DNA of 64,000 nucleotides from Microbacterium sp. VKM Ac-2870. Its GTDB lineage: Bacteria > Actinomycetota > Actinomycetes > Actinomycetales > Microbacteriaceae. The notes under the pieces are model-generated. The model did not search any database. It was not told the origin of the DNA and was given only the letters and a program-made list of their open reading frames with translations. Where the stretch lies: the NCBI RefSeq assembly GCF_015350795.1, contig NZ_JADKSH010000003.1, forward strand, positions 124,001 to 188,000, written 5' to 3'. A program made the translations under genes and the position numbers. The first letter of the stretch is position 1, and the number at the start of each line of letters is the position of its first letter. Shown piece by piece: positions 17,119 through 26,778 of the stretch.

Positions 17119-18414
17119 ATGGAAGCCACCGATCCGCTCTTGCCGCCGGGTGACCGCGCGCGCCTGAACGAGATCGTCGATGGCCTCGTCGACCGGCGCC
17201 GGCGCATCGCCGCACTGCAGGGCGAAGAAGCGCAGCTGCTGCACGCGGCGCAGGAGTACGCCCTGGCGCAGCGGCGAGCCCTCGACGCTCGCCCCGACGC
17301 GCCGGACGACATTGCGCTGCGGTCAATCGCCGCAGAGATCGGCGCCGCGACCGTGCAATCCGACCGCACGGTGCACGCACGGATGGGTGACGCGGCCGCG
17401 CTCGTCGAGCGCTTCCCCATCACCCTCGCAGCCCTGCGTACCGGGCGGATCAGCCGTGCGCACGCTGCCGTGATCGCGGATGCCGGTGCGAACATCGACG
17501 CCTCAGAAGCTCGCGCCGACTACGAAGCGGCTGTCCTTCCCGTGGCCGAACGCGAAACGGTCGGGCGGCTACGCCCGGTCGCGCGACGCTTGGCCGACCG
17601 CTGCCATCCCGTCGCCGTCGACGAACGCCACCGCCAGGCGCGACACGAGCGCCGCGTGTGGGTGTCCGACCGTGACGACGGCATGGCCGAACTCGGCCTC
17701 ACCGGCCCAGCGCACCTTGTGCACGGAGCATTCGATCGCCTCACCCAACTGGGGGCGGCTGTCATCGACGTGCGCCGGCGCGACGGGGCGAGATCCGTCG
17801 AACCACCGTCGAAGCCCGACACACGACGGCTCGATGAAGTACGGGTCGACGTCGCGCTCGATCTCCTCCTGACCGGCCATGCGACGAGCGAAGCCACCGC
17901 GGCGAGCATCCCCGAAGCCGAGGTGTTCCGCGCCCGCATCCAGGTGACGATTCCGGTGCGCACCCTGATCGGGGCAGCCGACCGTCCCGCGGACCTCGCC
18001 GGCTACGGCCACCTCGACGCGGCGACGGCTCGCACCCTCGCCGCCGCAGCGCCGGGCTGGGATCGACTGTTCACGCACCCGGTCACCGGAGCAGTGCTCG
18101 CTGTCGACCGGTACCGCCCCACCAACGAACAACGGCGTTTGCTCCGCGCGCGCGACGAACACTGTCGCTTTCCCGGATGCCGCCAACCCACCTCGCGCTG
18201 CGACATCGACCACACCATCGCGAGAGAACACGACGGCCCGACGGCGGTCACGAATCTCGCTCATCTGTGCCGCCGACACCACACGCTCAAACACCACTCC
18301 GCCTGGCGAGTCCGGCAACGGCCGGACGGCACCCTCCAGTGGACCAGCCCCACGGGGCGCGAATACGACGATCGTCCCGCGCGCACGCTGGCATTCGAGC
18401 CTGCCCCGTTCTGA
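17119..18414 (+). CDS. DUF222 and HNH endonuclease domain protein (13E12-type repeat family)
   Basis: 431 aa from ATG 17119 (MEATDPLLPPGDRARL...). The N-terminal two-thirds is the helical DUF222 region found in very many actinobacterial paralogs. The C-terminus has a full HNH nuclease: CRFPGC, then CDIDHTIAREHDGPT, and NLAHLCRRHHTLKH, with the zinc cysteines and the catalytic His present. Such genes occur in many copies in Microbacteriaceae and Mycobacteriaceae genomes and are thought to be mobile or selfish nucleases; their biological role is unclear. It sits just outside the proposed transposon and has the codon use of the chromosome side. No intein or intron context is visible. Confidence 0.9.
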   Translation: MEATDPLLPPGDRARLNEIVDGLVDRRRRIAALQGEEAQLLHAAQEYALAQRRALDARPDAPDDIALRSIAAEIGAATVQSDRTVHARMGDAAALVERFPITLAALRTGRISRAHAAVIADAGANIDASEARADYEAAVLPVAERETVGRLRPVARRLADRCHPVAVDERHRQARHERRVWVSDRDDGMAELGLTGPAHLVHGAFDRLTQLGAAVIDVRRRDGARSVEPPSKPDTRRLDEVRVDVALDLLLTGHATSEATAASIPEAEVFRARIQVTIPVRTLIGAADRPADLAGYGHLDAATARTLAAAAPGWDRLFTHPVTGAVLAVDRYRPTNEQRRLLRARDEHCRFPGCRQPTSRCDIDHTIAREHDGPTAVTNLAHLCRRHHTLKHHSAWRVRQRPDGTLQWTSPTGREYDDRPARTLAFEPAPF

Positions 18415-18445
18415 GCACCCACCGGCCGCGTGATGGAATAGCGCC

Positions 18446-18766
18446 ATGACCGACGACGCGATCTCTCTCACCCTCGACGGCGAACCCGATCTGCCGAGCG
18501 CGATCCTGCAGGCGATCTACCGCATCACCGGGCGTTCCACCGTCGAGCTGCGCCGCAGCATCCAGAACCACGAACCCCTCTTCACCGCGGCGTTGTTCCG
18601 CAACGACCACATCGACGTCGTCCCGCGCCTCGAGAAGACCATCGCCTACGTCACCGAACTCGGCTTGCCGTTCACCCTGCACGAACAGGTCGACGGCACG
18701 CGCGAGGAGATCGATCTAGCCACCCTGCGCAATATCCTCGAAGGCACCGACGGCCAGTTCACCTGA
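18446..18766 (+). CDS. Conserved hypothetical protein
   Basis: 106 aa (MTDDAISLTLDGEPDLPSAI...). A small alpha/beta protein with no TM segment: LPSAILQAIYRITGRSTVEL, then a PLFTAALFRNDHIDVVPRLEKTIAYV stretch. It superficially recalls the C-terminal fold of ribosomal L7/L12-like small proteins, but I make no functional claim. It follows the HNH gene by 31 nt on the same strand and may be co-transcribed. It is convergent with the DUF2207 gene across the terminator at 18778-18802. Codon use is typical of the chromosome side. Confidence 0.75.
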   Translation: MTDDAISLTLDGEPDLPSAILQAIYRITGRSTVELRRSIQNHEPLFTAALFRNDHIDVVPRLEKTIAYVTELGLPFTLHEQVDGTREEIDLATLRNILEGTDGQFT

Positions 18767-18777
18767 GTGCGCGAAAA

Positions 18778-18802
18778 CCCCACCGCACGAGAGCCGGCGG
18801 GG
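18778..18802 (-). terminator. Rho-independent terminator of the DUF2207 gene
   Basis: On the minus strand CCCCGCCG and CGGTGGGG form an 8-bp stem (one G-U pair) around a 9-nt loop, directly followed by TTTT. It begins immediately after the DUF2207 stop codon. This is one of the few hairpins here with a real T run. Confidence 0.75.
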
Positions 18803-18803
18803 C

Positions 18804-20600
18804 TCAGACGCCGCCGCCGCCCCCGCCGCCTCCGCCACCACCGGCCGATCCTCCGCCACCGGAGCCGCCTGAGGTCGACGACGAGGACGTCGCCGCGCTC
18901 GACAGCGTTCCGATGCTCGACGAGAACGCCGACGCGTCGAACGCTCCCGTCCCGTAGTACCAGATCGGGCCGGCTGCTCCTACCGTCGTGTACAACACGG
19001 CCAGGTGCTTCGACCACTCCTTCTCTTGACCGAACACCACGGCGTAGGGAAGCAACTTCTCGTACAGCGCCAGCTTCTGCCGCGGGTCGTTCACATCCAC
19101 GGGCACCCGCTCGGCGCCCTCCGGCGACTGCAGCATACGGATGCGGTCAGCTTCGGCCCACCGGATGAACTCTTCGAGCCCGCGCAGATGATCGCGCGTC
19201 TCGGCGCCCAACGCCGACAGCGGCTTGCGCGAGCACATGCCCACCACGACGAACGCCACGACCACGGAGGCGACCATCACCGCCCACGGCACCGCAGGCT
19301 GCACATACGAACCGAGCGCAAAGATTCCCGTGACCACCGCCACGGCCGCCCCGCCCACGGCCAAGAGAAGAGGCAGCCACCGGTCGCCCGCCGCCACCGG
19401 GCGCCGCAACCCCCGCGAGACGAGCTCGGCCTCCGCCGCCGCCAGGATCTTCTGCGCCACCTTCGAGAACCGACTGTCCTGCTTTCCGAACTGGTACTGC
19501 GCGCCAGGCATCCCCCCGGGGAAGAGTCCATCGAGCAGCATCTGACCGTCGCCGTCGGCCTTGTATCTATCGACGAGCTCGGCCGTCAGCTTCGCCTTAC
19601 CGAACGGGCCGTCTGTCTCCAGAATGCGGATCGATCCCCGCACCGCCTGCTCGAGCACCTCCGCCGGAATCGCCTTCGAACTCTTGCCGAGCAGCACGGC
19701 GCTCTCCAGCGCATCCACGATGCGCGGCGGGTCGTACTCCGCGATGATCGTCGGTCGCCCGGGTTCATCGGCCAGCCGCCGACGACGCGCTCGCACACCG
19801 AGTACGCCCGCCGCGACCACGACGATGCCCGCAACCCCCTGCGCCCATCCCGCCGGCGACGCCAGATAGCTCGTGTCGAACGTCGAGAAGGTCCCGTCCG
19901 CGAAGCCCACCGCCATCGTCAGTGTCTCGTGTGGCTGCACCTCGTCGGCGACCGCCGTGATGACGGCGCCGCCATCAGCATCCGCACCCTGCGTGATCGA
20001 CGCGCACGAGGCTTTCGCGCCCTGCACGCCCTGGTAACAGGACATACGGCCCGACAACTCCGACGCCAACTGCGCCGAAAGATGCAATCGAGCGGTGACC
20101 TGCCCGAAGGTCTGCGCCCAGTCGACGCCGTTGACGTCCCAGTAGAACTCCAACCCGGTATCGCCGAACACCCACGTCACGTTCTCGAGCGTGTACGTGA
20201 TGACGAACGTCTGCGCACCGTGCAAGAAACCGTCGTCGCGCGAGACGATCGCGTAGGCGCCGTCGTCGGTATCGGTCTCGCTCGGCCTCTCCCGCCCGTT
20301 TTCGTCGGTGATCGACACCAGGTGTGGATGCAGCGGCTGGCCGTTGTATGCCGTCGGGATCGACCGCCGGATGCCGTGGTTCTGATCAGCCTCGGGAAAC
20401 TGCGCGACCAACGTCTCCACCACCCGCAGACGGCTCGTGCCGTCGCTGCCGCGCGTCAGGGTGTAGTCGGCGGTCATCGACGAGAACGTGAAGTCGTCGA
20501 CGCCGGTCTGCGCCGCCGCGGCGGGCGTGAGGGGCGCGAGCACAAGTGCCAATAGGAACGCACCGAAAAGACCCGTCAGCCCTACTCTCATGCGCCGCAT
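18804..20600 (-). CDS. DUF2207 domain membrane protein
   Basis: 598 aa. A signal peptide or TM anchor lies at residues 8-30 (LTGLFGAFLLALVLAPLTPAAAA), followed by the DUF2207 extracellular beta domain (DYTLTRGSDGTSRLRVVETLVAQFPEADQNHGIRRSIP). A TM segment lies near 262-282 and two more near 415-460. The C-terminus ends in a long low-complexity Ser/Gly tract, as in most DUF2207 proteins. The family is widespread in actinobacteria and its function is unknown; these proteins are expected at the cell membrane with a large external part. The gene stands alone, divergent from the MarR regulator 49 nt away, and ends at its own terminator. Start choice between residues 1 and 4 is open. Confidence 0.9.
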   Translation of the reverse strand: MRRMRVGLTGLFGAFLLALVLAPLTPAAAAQTGVDDFTFSSMTADYTLTRGSDGTSRLRVVETLVAQFPEADQNHGIRRSIPTAYNGQPLHPHLVSITDENGRERPSETDTDDGAYAIVSRDDGFLHGAQTFVITYTLENVTWVFGDTGLEFYWDVNGVDWAQTFGQVTARLHLSAQLASELSGRMSCYQGVQGAKASCASITQGADADGGAVITAVADEVQPHETLTMAVGFADGTFSTFDTSYLASPAGWAQGVAGIVVVAAGVLGVRARRRRLADEPGRPTIIAEYDPPRIVDALESAVLLGKSSKAIPAEVLEQAVRGSIRILETDGPFGKAKLTAELVDRYKADGDGQMLLDGLFPGGMPGAQYQFGKQDSRFSKVAQKILAAAEAELVSRGLRRPVAAGDRWLPLLLAVGGAAVAVVTGIFALGSYVQPAVPWAVMVASVVVAFVVVGMCSRKPLSALGAETRDHLRGLEEFIRWAEADRIRMLQSPEGAERVPVDVNDPRQKLALYEKLLPYAVVFGQEKEWSKHLAVLYTTVGAAGPIWYYGTGAFDASAFSSSIGTLSSAATSSSSTSGGSGGGGSAGGGGGGGGGGGV

Positions 20601-20636
20601 ATGCTCAGCCTAAACGGCGCCATATCAGCCGCCCAG

Positions 20637-20642
20637 TACAGT
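20637..20642 (+). promoter_or_regulatory. -10 element, leaderless promoter of the MarR gene
   Basis: TACAGT, then 7 nt, then the ATG at 20650, with no ribosome site between. Confidence 0.55.
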
Positions 20643-20649
20643 GGACGCC

Positions 20650-21078
20650 ATGACCGATCGTCGCCTCGCCGTGGCTGCATGGGAGAGCCTCTTTCGCGCG
20701 CAGCACGAAGTCCTGCGCGAGATCAGCGACGACTTCAGCGAAGACGAGCTGACGCAGGCCGAGTACGACGTGCTGCTCACCGTGGTTCGCGGTGACGACA
20801 GCACGGCGCGGCTGCGCGACGTCACCGCCAACATGCTGATCAGCCAGCCGAGCGTCTCGCGACTCGTCGACCGCATGGTCGCGCGCGGCCTCATCAGCAA
20901 GTGCGCCGACCCGCTCGACGGCCGTGGCGCGATCGTCCGCGCCACGGAGAAGGGCTCCAGCGCGTTTCGTCGCATCGCCACGGCGCACGGGCGCTCGATC
21001 GCCGAGCGCATGTCCGTGCTCAGCGACGAAGAACTCGCGCAGCTGCACGAACTGACCGCGAAGCTGCGCGGCGCGTAG
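20650..21078 (+). CDS. MarR-family transcriptional regulator
   Basis: 142 aa from ATG 20650 (MTDRRLAVAAWESLFRAQHEVL). A winged helix-turn-helix is visible: LTQAEYDVLLTVVRGDDSTARL, recognition helix NMLISQPSVSRLVDRMVARGLI, wing region ADPLDGRGAIVRATEKG. MarR proteins are dimeric repressors that release DNA on binding phenolic or other small ligands, or on oxidation. No Cys is present in a sensing position. The only neighbour on the divergent side is the DUF2207 gene, which may be its target; downstream is hsp20, convergent. The start is probably leaderless (TACAGT 7 nt upstream). Regulon unknown. Confidence 0.9.
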   Translation: MTDRRLAVAAWESLFRAQHEVLREISDDFSEDELTQAEYDVLLTVVRGDDSTARLRDVTANMLISQPSVSRLVDRMVARGLISKCADPLDGRGAIVRATEKGSSAFRRIATAHGRSIAERMSVLSDEELAQLHELTAKLRGA

Positions 21079-21104
21079 AGCCGGGCGCCGTCACCGGGTA
21101 CGCA

Positions 21105-21140
21105 AACCGCCCCGGTGCCGAGATGGGCACCGGGGCGGTT
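21105..21140. terminator. Bidirectional hairpin between marR and hsp20
   Basis: A 15-bp perfect stem (AACCGCCCCGGTGCC and its complement) with a 6-nt loop lies between two convergent genes. No T run follows, but position and stability argue for a shared terminator. Confidence 0.7.
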
Positions 21141-21154
21141 CGACGGTCGAGTGA

Positions 21155-21610
21155 CTACTGCTCGACGGGCTGGGGCTCCTGCGACGACTCGTGCGCCCGG
21201 ATCGTGCCGGCGGAGCCGTCGGCGACGACCTGGATCTTGCGCGGCTTCGCCTTCTCACTCACGGGGATGGTCACCGTCAGCACACCGTTGCTGTACGTGG
21301 CGGCGATGCCGTCGGTGTCGATGCCCTGGCCGAGGTTGAGCTGACGCAGGAAGCTCGTGGTCTCGCGCTCGCGCGTGATCCACTTCACACCCTCGCGGTC
21401 GCTCAGCGTGCGCTCGGCGCGGATCGTCAGCAGCTGTCCGTCGACGTCGATGTCGACCGAACCGGGATCGATACCCGGAAGGTCGGCGCTCAGCACGTAG
21501 TGGTCGCCGTCGCGGTAGAGGTCCATCGGCATCCGGCGCGGTCCGCGGCGCGTGTCGAAGAAGCCAGCCGCGAGGCGGTCGAGGTCACGGAACGGGTCAT
21601 ACGTGGCCAT
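21155..21610 (-). CDS. Small heat-shock protein, Hsp20/alpha-crystallin family
   Basis: 151 aa from ATG 21610 (MATYDPFRDLDRLAAGFFD), with GGAGGAGA eight bases upstream. A longer frame would run into the operators and is rejected. The alpha-crystallin domain spans about residues 30-125, with the conserved A-x-x-x-n-G-V-L block (ATYSNGVLTVTIPV) near its end and a short C-terminal tail after KAKPRKIQVV. Hsp20 proteins bind unfolding proteins in the cytosol without ATP and hold them for DnaK/ClpB. The promoter region carries both a HAIR-like and a CIRCE site, so HspR and HrcA are both likely to control it. Complete and typical in length. Confidence 0.95.
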   Translation of the reverse strand: MATYDPFRDLDRLAAGFFDTRRGPRRMPMDLYRDGDHYVLSADLPGIDPGSVDIDVDGQLLTIRAERTLSDREGVKWITRERETTSFLRQLNLGQGIDTDGIAATYSNGVLTVTIPVSEKAKPRKIQVVADGSAGTIRAHESSQEPQPVEQ

Positions 21611-21642
21611 TGTTCTCTCCTCCATCTCGATGAGTCCGAAAG

Positions 21643-21661
21643 TTGAGCCCCAACGGCTCAA
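21643..21661. promoter_or_regulatory. HAIR-like operator (HspR site) upstream of hsp20
   Basis: TTGAG, then 9 nt, then CTCAA: the core of the HspR-associated inverted repeat (CTTGAGT-N7-ACTCAAG). The surrounding arms extend to AGTTGAGCC and GGCTCAACT. It lies between the -10 and the start codon, where a bound repressor would block transcription. Confidence 0.7.
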
Positions 21662-21670
21662 CTAGCTCCA

Positions 21671-21700
21671 GATTAGCACTCGAGGCAGGAGAGTGCCAAC
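21671..21700 (-). promoter_or_regulatory. hsp20 promoter
   Basis: On the minus strand, -35 TTGGCA (21695-21700) and -10 TAATCT (21671-21676) are separated by 18 nt. The CIRCE element covers the -35 and the spacer. Confidence 0.6.
21674..21700. promoter_or_regulatory. CIRCE operator (HrcA site) upstream of hsp20
   Basis: TTAGCACTC, 9 nt, GAGTGCCAA: the CIRCE consensus TTAGCACTC-N9-GAGTGCTAA with one mismatch. It overlaps the promoter, as at groES/groEL genes. HrcA regulation of an actinobacterial hsp20 in addition to HspR is less common. Confidence 0.85.
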
Positions 21701-21728
21701 GGTTCACGCAGGGCGAACGCGCGAGAAA

Positions 21729-23231
<1,503 letters not shown>

Positions 23232-23237
23232 TCTTGG

Positions 23238-23243
23238 AGCCTA
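23238..23243 (-). promoter_or_regulatory. -10 element, leaderless promoter of sdaA
   Basis: TAGGCT on the minus strand, then 6 nt, then the GTG start at 23231. Confidence 0.55.
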
Positions 23244-23278
23244 CGCCGACAGCTACGCTGAGCAGTCAGAGGAGCACC

Positions 23279-25168
23279 ATGACCGCACTGACGACGCCCG
23301 ATGCCGACCGCCCCGCCGCCCTCGAGGCCTGCGAAGCGATCGGCCGCACCGACGACGGTTTCCTCGCCCGTTTCGACGCGCAGTTCCCGCGCCTGCACGC
23401 GCTGTTCGCCCGCCTGTACGGGCAGCGCGCCGACGGCCTCGAGCAGCTCGCCGCAACGGTGGCCGCGGCATCCGCTTCGTGGAACGCACGCCCGCTCGAT
23501 CTGAAGGTGCGCGATGCGCAGCGTGAAGCCGATCAGGACTGGTTCCAGTCCGAACGGATGCTGGGAGGCGTCTGCTACGTCGACCGGTATGCCGGAAACC
23601 TCGCCGGCATCCGCGACCAGATCCCCTACTTCCGCGAGCTCGGGCTGACCTACCTGCACCTCATGCCGCTGTTCGACGCTCCCGCGGGTGACAACGACGG
23701 CGGCTATGCGGTCTCCAGCTACCGTCGTGTCAACCCGAGCCTGGGCACGATGCAGCAGCTCACCGAGCTCGCCGCCGATCTCCGCCTCGCGGGCATCTCG
23801 CTCGTGCTGGACTTCATCTTCAACCACACCAGCAACGAGCACGAGTGGGCGCAGAAGGCCGTTGCGGGCGACCCCGAGTTCAGCGATTTCTACCTGATCT
23901 TCCCCGATCGTGAGATGCCCGATGCCTACGAGCGCACGACGCGAGAGATCTTCCCCGACGACCATCGCGGATCTTTCGTGCAGCTCGAGGACGGCCGCTG
24001 GATCTGGTCGACCTTCTACCGCTACCAGTGGGACCTCAACTACGCGAACCCCGCAGTGTTCCGCGCGATGGCGGGCGAGATGCTCTTCCTGGCGAACCAG
24101 GGCGTCGAGGTGCTCCGGATGGATGCCGTGGCCTTCATCTGGAAGCGATTGGGCACCTCGTGCGAATCGCTGCCCGAGGCGCACCTGCTGCTGCAGGCGT
24201 TCAACGCGGTACTCGCGATGGCCGCGCCCGGGATGGTCTTCAAGTCGGAGGCGATCGTCCACCCCGACGAGGTCGTCAGTTACGTCTCACCCGACGAGTG
24301 CGAGCTGTCGTACAACCCGCTGCAGATGGCCCTCACGTGGGAGGCATTGGCCACCCGCGACGGTCGCCTCCTGCAGCAGGCCATCGACCGTCGGCACGAC
24401 CTGCCCGCCGGCACCGCATGGGTCAACTACGTGCGCAGCCACGACGACATCGGCTGGACGTTCGCCGACGAGGATGCCGCGGAACTCGGCATCGACGGCT
24501 ACGCGCACCGCCAGTTCCTCAACCGCTTCTACACCGGCCGCCACGAGGGCAGCTTCGCCCGCGGGGTCGCATTCCAGGAGAACCCCGCGACGGGCGACGC
24601 CCGCGTCACGGGCACGACGGCCTCGCTCGCCGGCGTCGAGTCGGGTGATATCGGCGGCGAGGATCGCGTGGTCCTCGCCCACGCTCTTGCACTCTCCACG
24701 GGCGGCATACCGCTGCTGTACCTCGGCGACGAGGTCGCCCAACTCAACGACTACACGTACGCCGACGACCCGGTGCGGCGCGGCGACTCGCGCTGGGTGC
24801 ACCGCGGCAACCGCCCGCGCGACGCCTATGCGCGGCGCGGCGACGACACGACGACCGCCGGGCGCATCTTCCGCCGCCTGACCAAGCTGATCTCGGTGCG
24901 CCAGCAGTCTCCCGAACTCGCCGGCAACACGCTCATGCCGTTCCACACGCCGCACGCCGCCGTCATCGGCTACCAGCGCCCCGGCGCACCGTCGCGCCTG
25001 CTGGTGCTGGCCAACGTCGGCGACGCCGAGGTGGCGATCGATCCGCTGACCTTCTCCGGCTTCGAACGCATCGGGTTCGACCTCGTCCACGACACCGCGC
25101 ACGATCTCGACGAGGGTCTGATCCTGCCGCCGCACGGTTTCGTGTGGCTGCGGGTCACCCCGGTCTGA
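23279..25168 (+). CDS. ams: Amylosucrase (GH13 family)
   Basis: 629 aa from ATG 23279, with AGAGGAG just upstream. Amylosucrase uses sucrose to extend alpha-1,4-glucan and releases fructose; it can also hydrolyse sucrose. The helical N-terminal domain typical of this subfamily (residues 1-85) precedes the (beta/alpha)8 barrel. The catalytic nucleophile is D282 (RMDAVAFIWK), the general acid E324 (FKSEAIVHPDE) and the third carboxylate D389 (RSHDDIGWTF). The C-terminal beta domain ends at HGFVWLRVTPV. The length matches known amylosucrases. The absence of a signal peptide indicates cytoplasmic action, so sucrose must be imported. Sucrose hydrolase is the main alternative; the N-terminal domain and D-G-G-Y-A motif fit both. 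Confidence 0.88.
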   Translation: MTALTTPDADRPAALEACEAIGRTDDGFLARFDAQFPRLHALFARLYGQRADGLEQLAATVAAASASWNARPLDLKVRDAQREADQDWFQSERMLGGVCYVDRYAGNLAGIRDQIPYFRELGLTYLHLMPLFDAPAGDNDGGYAVSSYRRVNPSLGTMQQLTELAADLRLAGISLVLDFIFNHTSNEHEWAQKAVAGDPEFSDFYLIFPDREMPDAYERTTREIFPDDHRGSFVQLEDGRWIWSTFYRYQWDLNYANPAVFRAMAGEMLFLANQGVEVLRMDAVAFIWKRLGTSCESLPEAHLLLQAFNAVLAMAAPGMVFKSEAIVHPDEVVSYVSPDECELSYNPLQMALTWEALATRDGRLLQQAIDRRHDLPAGTAWVNYVRSHDDIGWTFADEDAAELGIDGYAHRQFLNRFYTGRHEGSFARGVAFQENPATGDARVTGTTASLAGVESGDIGGEDRVVLAHALALSTGGIPLLYLGDEVAQLNDYTYADDPVRRGDSRWVHRGNRPRDAYARRGDDTTTAGRIFRRLTKLISVRQQSPELAGNTLMPFHTPHAAVIGYQRPGAPSRLLVLANVGDAEVAIDPLTFSGFERIGFDLVHDTAHDLDEGLILPPHGFVWLRVTPV

Positions 25169-25180
25169 GCCGCACGTGGA

Positions 25181-25711
25181 TCAGAAGCCGAGCAGGCCGC
25201 CCTGCGGACGGAACACACCCGCGCGGGCGAGTGCAAGGTAGAGCAGGCATCCGAGGCAGAGCCCGAAGACGGCGTTGAGGAAGGCGGCGACGAAGGCGGC
25301 GGCGGCGGCGATGGGCAGCGCCCACGCGACGCCGGCGACGTGCAACAGAAGTCCGATCGTCACCACCGCGAACCCGATCACCTGGGCGAAGCGCGGGGGC
25401 CGCGGGTCTTCGAGGTCGGTGGGCGGCTGCAGGCGCGGGCGGATGGCCGCGCGGTAGAGGGCACCCCACGGCGCGGTCTGCGGAACGGCGAAGCCCCACA
25501 CGAAGAGCAGATCCACGACGACGAGCAGGACGAAGGCCGGGTCGCTCACCCGCTCGCCGAGCGCTGCGGCCGGCTGCGTCGACGAGCCGACGAGCGCGAG
25601 GAAGACGCCGACGAGCAGCAGCAGCGCCGTGAGGGATGCCGCAAAGCGCGGCCCCCGTGGGTCGATACCGGCGGGGCGGAGGGACGACGGGGCGTCGGAG
25701 GAGTTCACCAC
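25181..25711 (-). CDS. DUF4395 family membrane protein
   Basis: 176 aa with about four TM segments (near residues 24-45, 60-75, 108-130 and 132-160). The features of DUF4395 are visible: an Ile-Asp-Pro-Arg-Gly-Pro-Arg-Phe start (GIDPRGPRFAASLTALLLL) and a C-terminal GLCLGC motif, where two cysteines sit in the last TM helix. In related proteins this C-x-x-C lies near thiosulfate-sulfurtransferase or thioredoxin-like genes, hinting at redox or sulfur chemistry at the membrane; here no such neighbour is adjacent. The start is GTG 25711 with TAACGT six bases upstream (leaderless). Confidence 0.85.
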   Translation of the reverse strand: MVNSSDAPSSLRPAGIDPRGPRFAASLTALLLLVGVFLALVGSSTQPAAALGERVSDPAFVLLVVVDLLFVWGFAVPQTAPWGALYRAAIRPRLQPPTDLEDPRPPRFAQVIGFAVVTIGLLLHVAGVAWALPIAAAAAFVAAFLNAVFGLCLGCLLYLALARAGVFRPQGGLLGF

Positions 25712-25717
25712 GGTGCC

Positions 25718-25723
25718 ACGTTA
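25718..25723 (-). promoter_or_regulatory. -10 element, leaderless promoter of the DUF4395 gene
   Basis: TAACGT on the minus strand, 6 nt before GTG 25711. Confidence 0.5.
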
Positions 25724-25810
25724 GGCGGATCGGCTGCCGGAACAGCCTGCACCGTCACAGTTCTTCATGCTCACCGCTCTTCATACTCACGGCGGCGTCA
25801 CCCCGGAAAC

Positions 25811-25842
25811 ACGAAAGCCCGCGGAGATCCGCGGGCTTTCGT
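25811..25842 (-). terminator. Terminator after tRNA-Arg
   Basis: A 14-bp stem (ACGAAAGCCCGCGG and its complement) with a 4-nt loop lies 22 nt past the 3' end of the tRNA. On the minus strand it is preceded by ACAGTACTGACGAAAG and not followed by a T run. Confidence 0.7.
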
Positions 25843-25863
25843 CAGTACTGTCTCAACACAGTG

Positions 25864-25936
25864 TGCGCCCGAAGGGACTCGAACCCCTAACCTTCTGATC
25901 CGTAGTCAGATGCTCTATCCATTGAGCTACGGGCGC
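25864..25936 (-). tRNA. tRNA-Arg (anticodon ACG)
   Basis: 73 nt. The acceptor stem GCGCCCG pairs with CGGGCGC and leaves A as discriminator. The D arm is GCTCAATGGATAGAGC, and the anticodon stem-loop CTGACTACGGATCAG carries ACG, which reads CGN arginine codons after deamination of A34. The T arm is GGGGTTCGAGTCCCT. All stems pair and CCA is not encoded. No integrase or duplicated 3' end is next to it. Confidence 0.97.
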
Positions 25937-26005
25937 AGTTTCGGCAACCTCTCAGAGGGCCGAGGAACAGCTTATCCTAACCGCGGGGATCCGCCGAATC
26001 GGCGG

Positions 26006-26656
26006 CTACTCCCACTCCCCAGGGTCGATGGCAGCCGCCTCAGAGCGCTCCGCGACGTCGTCCGGTTCGACACCGGCTGCTCGCTTCTTCTGCTGAGCGC
26101 TCACGCTGCGGCGATGCGCCCGCAGCTTCGGCAGGTCGACCAGACGCAGCGCCTGCATGCGGGCCGTGCGCATCCGTTCGTAGTCGGGATCGAGATCAGG
26201 ACGGGCCGCTTCGATGCGCAGCGTGCGGTCGATGTTTCCCGCCACCTCCGACCAGGCGGCATCCCGTGCATCGTTCACCAGCTTGCGCAGCTCTACCTCG
26301 TCGGCGGCGCGGAGGCGCAGCTCGTGCGCCACATGCAGCGACTGCTTCTGACGCCGACGGAGGTTGCGCACATCGCGGCTGCGGTAGTCGTGCGTACCGT
26401 CGGAGTCGCTGTGCCGCCCGCGCGCCGTGCGCCGCTCCCGCTCGGTGCGCGCTGCATCGGCTTCAGCCTCGGCGGCGAGCATCTCGAGCGCCGCCTTCGC
26501 CTCGGGAAGATAGCGATCGGGATGGAAGTCCTCGCCGTCGGCGAGGATGTGCACGAGGATCGTGTTCTTCAGGCTCAGCCGCGTCGCCGCCGACGCGATG
26601 TACAGCCCCTCCGCGACGACGTCACGGGTGCGTATGCGTTTGCTGCTGTCTGCCAC
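26006..26656 (-). CDS. Conserved hypothetical protein (Microbacteriaceae type)
   Basis: 216 aa. Very rich in Arg, Glu and Ala and predicted almost wholly helical, with a likely coiled coil over residues 60-150 (EAEADAARTERERR, RNLRRRQKQSLHVAHELRLRAADEVELRKLV). No TM segment or catalytic motif. Similar proteins are sometimes labelled asparagine synthase in databases, which nothing in the sequence supports. The start is GTG 26656 with GAGGGAG upstream. It stands alone between the tRNA and a small plus-strand gene. Function unknown. Confidence 0.8.
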   Translation of the reverse strand: MADSSKRIRTRDVVAEGLYIASAATRLSLKNTILVHILADGEDFHPDRYLPEAKAALEMLAAEAEADAARTERERRTARGRHSDSDGTHDYRSRDVRNLRRRQKQSLHVAHELRLRAADEVELRKLVNDARDAAWSEVAGNIDRTLRIEAARPDLDPDYERMRTARMQALRLVDLPKLRAHRRSVSAQQKKRAAGVEPDDVAERSEAAAIDPGEWE

Positions 26657-26778
26657 GACACTCCCTCACCCCCGATCCTACGGAAGAGCGTTAGCACGCG
26701 TGCGATGACGCGACAACCCCTTCTGCCTCGGGCGGCTTCTTCGTACCCTGGAGTCCCTACCCACGAGAGGAGTCGACC

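Noticed and set aside
19005..20555. Plus-strand open frame of 516 codons
   Set aside because: It is antisense to the DUF2207 gene, of very basic and repetitive composition, and results from the GC-rich codon pattern on the other strand.
25864..25936. tRNA-Arg as attachment site of an integrated element
   Set aside because: No integrase nearby, no second copy of the tRNA 3' end noticed, and neighbours look chromosomal.
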